From Oscillospiraceae bacterium (lineage in GTDB: Bacteria; Bacillota; Clostridia; Oscillospirales; Oscillospiraceae): a stretch of DNA of 64,000 nt. The stretch lies in contig CAJTCG010000003.1 of the NCBI GenBank assembly GCA_910574635.1, positions 62,001 through 126,000 on the forward strand. The letters are read 5' to 3'. A program made the position numbers and the translations under genes. The notes below the pieces were generated by a model. The model was not told where the DNA came from, did not search any database, and saw only the letters and a program-made list of their open reading frames with translations. This document shows positions 1-7,373 of the stretch, piece after piece (the first letter of the stretch is position 1; every line of letters starts with the position of its first letter).

Positions 1-1
1 T

Positions 2-379
2 TCCATCGGCGAACTGAAGAACGTGGAGGCCGAGGAGGAGCTGGACATCCGTGCGGAGATTGGGAACGATATCCTGCGCATTTACCAGGTGTCCGTGGGG
101 GAGAAGGACGGCCAAAGGGCGGCCATGGTGCTGGCCTGCGCCTATGACCGCTGGCCCTTCGGCATCGTGGTGGACAGTCTGTTCGGCCGGAGCGAGCTGT
201 GGAACGAACGGGGCGAGACGGGAACCAGCGGCGGGGGCAGCGGAAACTCGGGGGCGGTATGCGCCGCTCTCTGGGCCCCGGTGGAGACGGGAGACACCCA
301 CGTCATTTGGGAGTACCGGGCCATCGGGGAGGCCGTCCGGCTGGAAATCCCCCTGCCGGGAGGGGAGGAGGCGGCATGA
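2..379 (+). CDS. Hypothetical protein, 5' end outside the window
   Basis: The reading frame is open from base 2 to the stop at 377-379, so the gene enters from the left and only about 125 C-terminal residues are visible. A GTG at 23 is available but has no convincing ribosome site in the few bases before it, so a partial gene is the simpler reading. The product is acidic, with no transmembrane segment and a short Gly/Ser-rich stretch in the middle. I do not recognise a family. The stop overlaps the ATG of the next gene (ATGA), which indicates one operon and translational coupling. Confidence 0.6.
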   Translation, partial: SIGELKNVEAEEELDIRAEIGNDILRIYQVSVGEKDGQRAAMVLACAYDRWPFGIVVDSLFGRSELWNERGETGTSGGGSGNSGAVCAALWAPVETGDTHVIWEYRAIGEAVRLEIPLPGGEEAA

Positions 380-1038
380 AGAAAACAAAAATGTCCTCCC
401 GGAGGAGAAGGACCCTCCGGCGGGTCCTCATCGCGGCGGCGGCGGTGCTGCTGGCAAACCGGATTTTCTGGGTCGGCTTCCTGTTCCCCATCCAGGCCAT
501 CCGGCATTACGAGGAGCGGCAGGGCACGGGCCGGACGGCGGTGGTCCGCCGGGACTGGGCCCCGGAGATTTTCAAAACCGGCCTGGTGTACCTGACGGAG
601 AATAAGAACGTCACCATGCTCAGCGGAGCCCGCCTGACACTTTATGGCTGGATGGAGAACTTTGGCGTGCCGTTGGACTGCACAGAGGAAGAGCCCATTC
701 ACGGCGGCTGGTGGGGTATGAGTCGCCAGGGCCGGGACCCCTTGTTCTATGTCTTCGGCCGGGTGGACGACCCGAGGATCGACCTTCTGACGGTTCAGGT
801 CTGGTATGAGGACTGGGCGGGCTTCAAGGCTGTCCGGCGAGACATCTTTTCCTGGGGCCTTGAGCGGGAGGACCTGCTGGAAAAGGACGGGCGGTCTTAC
901 TTCCTGCTGAAAAGCCGTTCGGTGAAGTTTGGAGAGTACGGCTCCAACCTCAGAACCACGGTCACAGGTGTGGACCTGGCGGGGAATGTGATTACCAAAA
1001 TGGAGCTGGACGGGGGCGGGTTTTCTTCCTACAGCTGA
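376..1038 (+). CDS. Hypothetical membrane-anchored protein
   Basis: This 220-residue protein starts at the ATG overlapping the previous stop, with a GGGGAGGAGG ribosome site just upstream. The N-terminus is very basic (several Arg/Lys in the first 20 residues) and is followed by a hydrophobic stretch at about residues 20-45, so it is probably a single-pass membrane protein or has an uncleaved signal anchor. The remainder is soluble and rich in aromatic residues and mixed charge, with no motif I recognise. It forms a two-gene unit with the truncated gene before it and is followed directly by a strong terminator. Function unknown. Confidence 0.65.
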   Translation: MKKTKMSSRRRRTLRRVLIAAAAVLLANRIFWVGFLFPIQAIRHYEERQGTGRTAVVRRDWAPEIFKTGLVYLTENKNVTMLSGARLTLYGWMENFGVPLDCTEEEPIHGGWWGMSRQGRDPLFYVFGRVDDPRIDLLTVQVWYEDWAGFKAVRRDIFSWGLEREDLLEKDGRSYFLLKSRSVKFGEYGSNLRTTVTGVDLAGNVITKMELDGGGFSSYS

Positions 1039-1040
1039 AG

Positions 1041-1077
1041 ACACCGAGCCGGGAGGTATTGCCTCCCGGCTCGGTGT
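1041..1077. terminator. Bidirectional intrinsic terminator
   Basis: A perfect 16-bp inverted repeat (1041-1056 with 1062-1077) and a 5-nt loop lie in the short gap between the converging genes ending at 1038 and 1082. A short T-rich stretch follows on the plus strand. It probably serves both transcripts. Confidence 0.8.
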
Positions 1078-1081
1078 TTGT

Positions 1082-1897
1082 TCAGTCCTTCTTCAAATGC
1101 GCATACCAGAGCAGCGCCGCCAGCCCAACGCCCCCCAGGACATTCCCCAGGGTGACGGGGAGGAGGTTGCCCAGGAGGAAATTGGGAACGGTCAGGGCGG
1201 AAAGGTCCACCCCGGCCTCCTGGGCCAGCTGGAGGTACTGGGGATTTTGAATCGCCAGCAGTCCGGCGGAGACATAGTACATATTCGCCACGCAGTGCTC
1301 GAAGCCGCAGAGGACGAAGTAGCACACCGGGATAAAAGCTCCCATGAAGCGGCCCGCCGCGTCCTGGGCGGAGAGGGCCAGCAGCACCCCCAGGCACACC
1401 AGGACGTTGCAGAAAATCCCCAGCCCAAAGCCGCTTAGAAACGGCAGGGCGCACTTCCCGGCGGCAAGGCGGACGGTGTAGACCGCCAGCCCTCCGGCGG
1501 AGTAGTTCAGCTGCCCGAAAAAGACGCAGCCCGCCGCCGCCAAAAGGGCCCCCAGGAAGTTCCCCAGGTAGACCAGGGCCCAGTTCCGCAAAAGGCCGGA
1601 GAGGGTGCATTTTTGCTCCAGCAGGGAGAGGACCAGCAGGCTGTTCCCGGTGAAGAGCTCCGCCCCGGTGACGATGACCATGCACAGGCCGAAGGGGAAG
1701 AGGAGACCGGAGACGGTCCGGGCAAGGCCCACGTTTTCCAGCCCATGGACGGCGGTGTTGGTGGCGGCGCAGCCCAGGGCGATGAGGGCCCCGGCCAGCA
1801 GGGAGAGGACCAGGAGCTTCCCGGCGCTCTTTTGCGTCTTGGCCGTCCCTCCGGCGGCATAACGCTCCAAAAATTCCTTGGGGGCAAGGTAATGCAA
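1082..1897 (-). CDS. Formate/nitrite transporter (FNT) family channel
   Basis: The protein of about 271 residues has the hydrophobic profile of FNT pentameric channels (six membrane helices). It carries FNT-typical segments such as the LFTGNSL stretch in the first half, a GNFLGA stretch, and a GFEHCVANMYY stretch near the later channel helices. The family moves formate, nitrite or hydrosulfide across the cytoplasmic membrane. I place the start at a TTG (1897) because an AAAGGAG ribosome site lies 7 nt before it; an ATG 27 nt upstream would put that site inside the gene. It lies downstream of fhs on the same strand, about 120 bp away, so formate is the most likely substrate and one transcript is likely. 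Substrate is inferred. Confidence 0.9.
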   Translation of the reverse strand: MHYLAPKEFLERYAAGGTAKTQKSAGKLLVLSLLAGALIALGCAATNTAVHGLENVGLARTVSGLLFPFGLCMVIVTGAELFTGNSLLVLSLLEQKCTLSGLLRNWALVYLGNFLGALLAAAGCVFFGQLNYSAGGLAVYTVRLAAGKCALPFLSGFGLGIFCNVLVCLGVLLALSAQDAAGRFMGAFIPVCYFVLCGFEHCVANMYYVSAGLLAIQNPQYLQLAQEAGVDLSALTVPNFLLGNLLPVTLGNVLGGVGLAALLWYAHLKKD

Positions 1898-2016
1898 GGT
1901 TCTACTCCTTTCAAAGGCCCGCAATGCTTCCGCTCCAAGAGGAGCAGGGACTTGGTTGTGGGGCCTGAGCCCCTGCTCAGGCCATTCTCCTTCTATATGA
2001 GCATTTCCAAAGTAAC

Positions 2017-3690
2017 TTAGAACAGCCCCGTAATCTTGCCGTTCTCGTCCACGTCGATCTTCTCGGCGGCGGGGACCTTGGGCAGGCCCGGCATGGTCAT
2101 GATGTCCCCGGTCAGGGCCACCAGGAAGCCCGCCCCGGCGCTTACCTTCAGGTTCCGCACCGTAATGGTGAAGCCCTTGGGAGCCCCCAGCAGGGCCGGG
2201 TCGTCGGAAAAGCTGTACTGGGTCTTTGCCATGCAGACGGGGAGCTTGCCGAAGCCCAGAGCCTCCAGCTCCGCGAGCTGCTTCTTGGCGGCGGGGGTCA
2301 GGACGGCACCGCCGGCGTGATAGACCTTTTTCGCGATGGCGTTGATTTTGTTTTCAATCGTGTCCTCGGTATCATAGGCAAACCGGAAGTCGTTGGGCTC
2401 ATCGCAGAGGCGCAGGACCTCTTCGGCAAGAAGGGCGCCGCCCTCGCCGCCCTTGGCCCAGACCTCGCTGAGGGCCGCGTTCACGCCCAGGGCCCGGCAC
2501 TTGTCCTCCACCAGCTTCAGCTCGGCGGCGGTGTCCGTGGGGAAGGCGTTGATGGCGACGACACAGGGCAGGCCGTAGACGTTTTTGATGTTGTCCACAT
2601 GCTGGAGGAGGTTGGGAAGCCCCTTCTCCAGGGCCTCCAGATTCTCGGCGTTCAGCTCCGCCTTGGGGACGCCGCCGTGGTTTTTCAGCGCCCGGACGGT
2701 AGCCACCACCACCACGGCGGAGGGCTTGAGCCCCGCCAGGCGGCACTTGATGTCCAGGAACTTCTCCGCCCCCAGGTCCGCGCCGAAGCCTGCCTCGGTG
2801 ACGGCGTAGTCCGCCAGGCGCATGGCCAGCCGCGTGGCCATGACGGAGTTGCAGCCGTGGGCGATGTTGGCGAAGGGCCCGCCGTGGATAAAGGCGGGGG
2901 TGCCCTCCAGAGTCTGGACCAGGTTGGGCTTGAGGGCGTCCTTTAAGAGGGCCGCCATGGCCCCCTCGGCTTTCAGGTCGTGGGCGGTGACGGGCTTGCC
3001 GTCGCAGGTGTAGGCCACCACCATCCGGCCAAGGCGCTCTTTCAGGTCCAGAATGCCGCTGGAAAGGCACAGCACCGCCATAATCTCGCTGGCTACCGTG
3101 ATGTCAAAGCCGTCCTCCCGGGGGACGCCCTGCATCCGGCCCCCCAGGCCGTCCACAATATTGCGCAGCTGCCGGTCGTTCATGTCCACGCAGCGCTTCC
3201 AGGTGATTTTCTTCACGTCGATTCCCAGGGCGTTCCCCTGCTGGATGTGGTTGTCCAGCATGGCGGCGCAGAGATTGTTGGCCGCGCCGATGGCGTGGAA
3301 GTCCCCGGTGAAGTGGAGGTTGATGTCCTCCATGGGCACCACCTGGGCATAGCCTCCCCCGGCCGCGCCGCCCTTCACGCCGAAGACGGGGCCCAGGGAG
3401 GGCTCCCGCAGGGCCACCAGGACGCTCTTTCCCAGGCGGCGGAGGGCGTCGGCCAGGCCCACGGTGGTGGTGGTTTTCCCCTCCCCGGCGGGGGTGGGGT
3501 TGATGGCGGTGACGAGAATCAGCTTCCCGTCGCCCCGCCGGCTCTCCCGGAGGAGGCGGGGGTCCACCTTGGCCTTGTAGTTTCCATAGAGTTCCAGGTA
3601 TTGGGGGTCCACCCCGGCGGCGGCGGCAATCTCCCCGATGGGGCGCATCTGGCAGGACTGGGCGATCTCAATGTCGGACGGAATGTGCAT
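2017..3690 (-). CDS. fhs: Formate--tetrahydrofolate ligase
   Basis: This 557-residue protein has the family's usual length. It catalyses ATP-dependent formation of 10-formyltetrahydrofolate from formate and tetrahydrofolate, in one-carbon metabolism and the methyl branch of the Wood-Ljungdahl pathway. The nucleotide-binding loop [14 protein letters not shown] lies around residues 66-79, and conserved stretches such as [11 protein letters not shown] and HFTGDFHAI follow. The ATG start has an AAGGAGG site 8 to 9 nt upstream. The FNT-type channel downstream could supply or release formate. Fhs alone does not prove acetogenesis, because many purinolytic and amino-acid-fermenting clostridia use it for other purposes. 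Confidence 0.97.
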   Translation of the reverse strand: MHIPSDIEIAQSCQMRPIGEIAAAAGVDPQYLELYGNYKAKVDPRLLRESRRGDGKLILVTAINPTPAGEGKTTTTVGLADALRRLGKSVLVALREPSLGPVFGVKGGAAGGGYAQVVPMEDINLHFTGDFHAIGAANNLCAAMLDNHIQQGNALGIDVKKITWKRCVDMNDRQLRNIVDGLGGRMQGVPREDGFDITVASEIMAVLCLSSGILDLKERLGRMVVAYTCDGKPVTAHDLKAEGAMAALLKDALKPNLVQTLEGTPAFIHGGPFANIAHGCNSVMATRLAMRLADYAVTEAGFGADLGAEKFLDIKCRLAGLKPSAVVVVATVRALKNHGGVPKAELNAENLEALEKGLPNLLQHVDNIKNVYGLPCVVAINAFPTDTAAELKLVEDKCRALGVNAALSEVWAKGGEGGALLAEEVLRLCDEPNDFRFAYDTEDTIENKINAIAKKVYHAGGAVLTPAAKKQLAELEALGFGKLPVCMAKTQYSFSDDPALLGAPKGFTITVRNLKVSAGAGFLVALTGDIMTMPGLPKVPAAEKIDVDENGKITGLF

Positions 3691-3886
3691 GGCGGGGCCC
3701 TCCTTTGTGAAATAAAAAGGTATGACTTATTTTAGACAGGAAGATGATATCATACTCGGGAGGGAAAGGGAAGTGGAAGATTTCACAAGGAAAAGGGATT
3801 GTTTTTCTTCGGATTCTATGTTATCGTTGACATAAGAAGCCGAAGGGCGGGACGGATAATTGAGATAAGGCAAGGGAGGGCGGACC
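3691..3886. other. Divergent intergenic region, no confident promoter
   Basis: These 196 bp separate fhs (leftward) from the small gene at 3887 (rightward) and are AT-richer than their surroundings. A TTGACA lies near 3830, but the nearest good -10 (GATAAT) is 22 nt away, too far for a normal sigma-A site. I see no confident promoter or riboswitch here. Confidence 0.4.
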
Positions 3887-4387
3887 ATGGAGCTCAGCGT
3901 GAACGGACGGCAGCGGCGGGCCGCACAGGCCGTGAAGAACGAACCCCGGGCGGAGAAGCAGCCCGCCGGAACGGGGACGGCCCCCAAACGGACGGGAAGC
4001 GACAAGGCCGATTGGTCCCAGGCGGCGCTGGCCTTCCTCCGGGAGATGGACCGGCAGAGCATGGAGGAGGAGCGGAAGCGGCTGGAGGCCAAACAGCAGA
4101 AGAACGGGGAACTGGAAATGCTCTCCAAGTCCCTGGACGTTATGGAGAAGTGCCGGAAGATCGCCTCCCGCATCATAAAGGGCGACAAGGTGCCGCCCCA
4201 GGACGAGCAGTTTTTGATGGAGGCTGACCCGGAGGGGTACAAGCTGGCCCTGGCCTGCCGGGTGCCCAAGGAGAAACCCAAGGAGTGGGAATCTGTTCTG
4301 GAGGAAGAGGAGGAGGACGGCTCCGGCGGAGAGACGGCGGATTCCACGGAGGCCGCGGAAACCGCCGGAGAAACCGCGGAGTGCTGA
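3887..4387 (+). CDS. Hypothetical hydrophilic coiled-coil protein
   Basis: This 166-residue, highly charged protein has no membrane segment. The N-terminal 40 residues are basic and probably disordered. Residues about 45-100 are Glu/Lys/Gln/Leu-rich and likely form a coiled coil. The C-terminus is an acidic Glu/Thr/Ala tail. The start has an AGGGAGGGCGG site nearby. It is transcribed alone, away from fhs, and ends in a strong terminator. I recognise no family; similar small coiled-coil proteins are common in clostridial genomes and some are phage-derived, but nothing here is specific. Confidence 0.7.
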   Translation: MELSVNGRQRRAAQAVKNEPRAEKQPAGTGTAPKRTGSDKADWSQAALAFLREMDRQSMEEERKRLEAKQQKNGELEMLSKSLDVMEKCRKIASRIIKGDKVPPQDEQFLMEADPEGYKLALACRVPKEKPKEWESVLEEEEEDGSGGETADSTEAAETAGETAEC

Positions 4388-4401
4388 ACAGAGAAAACGC
4401 C

Positions 4402-4435
4402 AAGGCGGCGGGGAAGCTTCCCCGCCGCCTTTTTG
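4402..4435. terminator. Intrinsic terminator, perfect 30-bp palindrome
   Basis: The 30 bases at 4402-4431 form a perfect palindrome (15-bp arms), followed on the plus strand by a T run (4430-4434). It lies between the converging ends at 4387 and 4441. The T run makes it mainly a plus-strand terminator, but it may also stop the leftward kinase operon. Confidence 0.85.
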
Positions 4436-4440
4436 CCGCG

Positions 4441-6999
4441 TCAGCGGCGCTCGTGAATGAATTTTTCCAGCAGCCGGGAGACCTCCCGGATGTCGATGGG
4501 TTTGGCGACGTGGGCGTTCATGCCCGCGTCCAGGCATTTTTTGATGTCCTCCGAGAACGCGTCGGCGGTCATGGCAATGATGGGAATGTCTTTGTCGGGC
4601 CTGTCCATGTTGCGGATGGCCTCCGTGGCCTCGTAGCCCGTCATCACCGGCATCCGGAGGTCCATCAGCACCGCGTCGTAGAAGCCCACGGGGGACGCCT
4701 CGAACTTGTCCGCGCAGATGCGGCCGTTTTCCGCCCAGTCCAGCTCCATCCCCAGGTCGGACAAAAGCTCGTTGGCAATCTCCCAGTTCAGGTCGTTGTC
4801 CTCCGCCAGGAGAATGTGGCGGCCGGTGAAGTCGGCGTATTTCTCCTCATGGAGCTGTTCGGCGGCGGCGCTGGCGTCGTTGATAAAGGGCTTGAGCCCG
4901 TAGAAGAGGGTGGAGCGGAACAGGGGCTTGGAGATGAAGCCGGTAATGCCCGCCTGCTTGGCCTCCGACTCGATTTCGCTCCAGTCGTAGGCGGAGATCA
5001 GCATGATGGGGGTCTCGTCGCCGAAGCGGCGGCGGATCTCCTTGGCGGCGGTGATGCCGTCCATGTCCGGCAGTTTCCAGTCCAGGAGGATAATGTGGTA
5101 GTGGTCCCGGGCCTTGGCCCGCTGGTCCAGCATCTCCAGGGCGCCCTCCGCGTTCAAAGTCCAGTCGGCCTTCACGCCGATGGATTTCAGGGAGGCGGCG
5201 GTGCTCTCGCACAGCTGCCGGTCGTCGTCCACCACCAGGAGGTTCCACTCGGGAAGGATCATCTCCTCCTCCGGGGTCTCGGCCCGCTCCAGGTCCAGGG
5301 TGACGTGGAACTCGCTGCCCTTGCCCAGCTCGCTTTCCACCTCGATGGTGCCGCCCATGGTGTCCACAATGTATTTCGTGATGGCCATGCCCAAGCCGGA
5401 GCCCTCGGTCCGGCGGACCCGGGCGCTGTCCTCCCGGACGAAGGATTCAAAGATCTTTGCCTTGAACTCCGGGGTCATGCCGATGCCGTTGTCCTTCACC
5501 AGGATGTGGGTGCGGACGTAATCCTCTCCCTTGGGGGAGTTCTCCTCATAGAGGGAGACCTGGATGAGCCCGCCGTCGGGGGTGAACTTCATGGCGTTGC
5601 CCAGGATGTTTAGAAGGACCTGGTTCAGCCGCACGCTGTCGCAGCAGACATTCTCCGTGGAGATGTCGTGGATGAACACGTCAAACTGCTGGTGCTTGGA
5701 GCGGACCTGGGGCTGGGCGATGCTGACGATGCTGTCCATCACCTCCCGGAGGGAGATCTGGTCCATGTTCAGCGTCAGCTTGCCGCTTTCGATTTTGCTC
5801 ATGTCCAGCACGTCGTTGATAAGGCCCAGGAGGTGGCGGCTGGAGAGGGTGATTTTTTTCAGGCAGTTTTGCACCTGCTGCTTGTCGTCAATGTTGGCGG
5901 TGGCGATGGCCGTCATGCCCACAATGGCGTTCATGGGGGTCCGGATGTCGTGGGACATGTTGGAGAGGAATTCGCTCTTGGCTTTGTTGGCGTGGACGGC
6001 CTCCTTCCGGGCGGCCTCCAGCTCCACCATCTGCTCCCGGAGAAGCCGGAAATACTGCCAGAACACCAGCAGCAGGGCCAGCAGCACCACGGCGCAGCCC
6101 AGGAAAACCAGGTACAGCCAGGCGTGGCTGAGGTCGCTGACGGCCTGGTCCAGCTCGCCGTAGGGCAGCACGGTCACCAGGTACCACTCGGAGTAGGGCA
6201 GCTTGTTGCACTGGAGGTGCCGCCGTTCGCTGCCGAAGACCATGAGGGCGGAGTAATCCTCGCCTTTATCCATGGCGGCCTCCAGCTCCCGGATGTACTG
6301 CTCCCCGCTTTCCCCCTGCTCCTCGAAGAGGGACTGGATGCGGTCGAAGTAGTTTTCCCGGAAGGCGTCGCCGCTGCGGATGACGAAGGACCCGTCCCGG
6401 CGGATGATGTGGGAATAGACCAGGGAGTTCTCGCTGTACAGGGAAAGGGTGTCGGCGATGTAGTCGGCGGGGAGGCTGGCCACCAGGGCGGTGGAGGTCG
6501 TCCCGTCCGCCATCAGGTATTCGGCGGAGACGCCCAGGAGCACGTCCTTCTGCCCCGTGGCAATGGAGGCCACGGCCACCTTTTTGTCCCCGTTGTTCAT
6601 GGAGGCCAGGAAGGAGTCCGGGTCCGCCAGGACGGGCTCGTCGCCGTAGATCATGTCGAACGCGCCGGTGGGAGAGTAGTAGGCCAGGGCCACAAAGTCC
6701 CGGGCCTTGGCGTTGCGGGCCAGCTCCGCCCGCAGGGAGGAGGGGGAGGCGCTGTCCGGGGGAATGCTCCCCACCAGGGAGTCCACCTGGGACAAACGCA
6801 GCTCGATGGTGGTGGCGAAGTGCTGGGTGACCTTTTCCCCCATGCCGGTCATGTAGGTGGTGCCCACGGCGCTGATGGTCTCGCCGCTTTTCCGGCTCAT
6901 GAAAAAGGCCAGGAAGGAGAAGATGCACACCGTCAGCAGGAGAATCAGCGCCAGGCTGACGGTGAGGAAGCGGGTGGCGCTGTTGAGAAGCTTTTTCAT
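4441..6999 (-). CDS. Hybrid histidine kinase with two receiver domains
   Basis: This 852-residue membrane kinase has a transmembrane helix at residues 10-34, an extracytoplasmic sensor of about 260 residues (Cache-like in layout, not proven), and a second helix at about 292-317. A HisKA domain follows with phospho-acceptor His350 in SHDIRTP. The ATPase domain has an N box around LLNILGNAMKF, then DNGIGM and GSGLGMAI. Two receiver domains end the protein, with probable phospho-Asp640 (LLDWKLPD) and Asp780 (LMDLRMP). No HAMP domain is obvious. The start overlaps the stop of the Hpt gene by 4 bases, so kinase and phosphotransfer protein are coupled. A His-Asp-His-Asp relay ending on the REC-HD-GYP-GGDEF protein encoded first in this operon is likely but inferred. 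Confidence 0.95.
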   Translation of the reverse strand: MKKLLNSATRFLTVSLALILLLTVCIFSFLAFFMSRKSGETISAVGTTYMTGMGEKVTQHFATTIELRLSQVDSLVGSIPPDSASPSSLRAELARNAKARDFVALAYYSPTGAFDMIYGDEPVLADPDSFLASMNNGDKKVAVASIATGQKDVLLGVSAEYLMADGTTSTALVASLPADYIADTLSLYSENSLVYSHIIRRDGSFVIRSGDAFRENYFDRIQSLFEEQGESGEQYIRELEAAMDKGEDYSALMVFGSERRHLQCNKLPYSEWYLVTVLPYGELDQAVSDLSHAWLYLVFLGCAVVLLALLLVFWQYFRLLREQMVELEAARKEAVHANKAKSEFLSNMSHDIRTPMNAIVGMTAIATANIDDKQQVQNCLKKITLSSRHLLGLINDVLDMSKIESGKLTLNMDQISLREVMDSIVSIAQPQVRSKHQQFDVFIHDISTENVCCDSVRLNQVLLNILGNAMKFTPDGGLIQVSLYEENSPKGEDYVRTHILVKDNGIGMTPEFKAKIFESFVREDSARVRRTEGSGLGMAITKYIVDTMGGTIEVESELGKGSEFHVTLDLERAETPEEEMILPEWNLLVVDDDRQLCESTAASLKSIGVKADWTLNAEGALEMLDQRAKARDHYHIILLDWKLPDMDGITAAKEIRRRFGDETPIMLISAYDWSEIESEAKQAGITGFISKPLFRSTLFYGLKPFINDASAAAEQLHEEKYADFTGRHILLAEDNDLNWEIANELLSDLGMELDWAENGRICADKFEASPVGFYDAVLMDLRMPVMTGYEATEAIRNMDRPDKDIPIIAMTADAFSEDIKKCLDAGMNAHVAKPIDIREVSRLLEKFIHERR

Positions 7000-7358
7000 C
7001 CCGCGCTCTCTTTCTGGAAGGCTTCAATGGCGGCTGCGGTCTGGCTGTAATCCGCCCGCACCTCCTCCGCCAGAGCGTCGGACTCCGGCGTGTAGCCGTT
7101 CCGCAGAGATTCGCAGAGGCGGCTGCTGGACGCCTGGAGCTTGTCGATGCTCAGGTTCTGGCACACGCCTTTGATGGTGTGGGCGGCCCGGAAGGCCTCC
7201 TCGTAATTCTTCTCCTCCAAAGAGCGGCAGAGGAGTTCATAGCTGCCGTCGCTCAAAAATTTCAAAACGAATTTCTGGACCAGCCGTTCGCTGCGCAGGC
7301 GGCCGATGGCGTCGTCATAGTTGCCGCCCATGGCGGCGTAGCACTCCTGTAAGGTCAT
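6996..7358 (-). CDS. Histidine phosphotransfer (Hpt) protein
   Basis: This 120-residue helical protein carries the Hpt signature AHTIKG, with His60 as the probable phosphorylated residue. Such proteins carry phosphate between receiver domains in multistep phosphorelays. It sits between the c-di-GMP response regulator (15 bp upstream) and the hybrid kinase, whose ATG overlaps its stop. This makes it the likely shuttle between the kinase's receivers and the REC domain of the upstream protein. A free-standing Hpt that follows the effector gene rather than fused to the kinase also allows input from other kinases. Confidence 0.92.
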   Translation of the reverse strand: MTLQECYAAMGGNYDDAIGRLRSERLVQKFVLKFLSDGSYELLCRSLEEKNYEEAFRAAHTIKGVCQNLSIDKLQASSSRLCESLRNGYTPESDALAEEVRADYSQTAAAIEAFQKESAG

Positions 7359-7373
7359 GTGGATGCTCCTCCT

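Noticed and set aside
3830..3865. Sigma-A promoter with TTGACA upstream of the small gene
   Set aside because: Spacer to GATAAT is 22 nt; too long.
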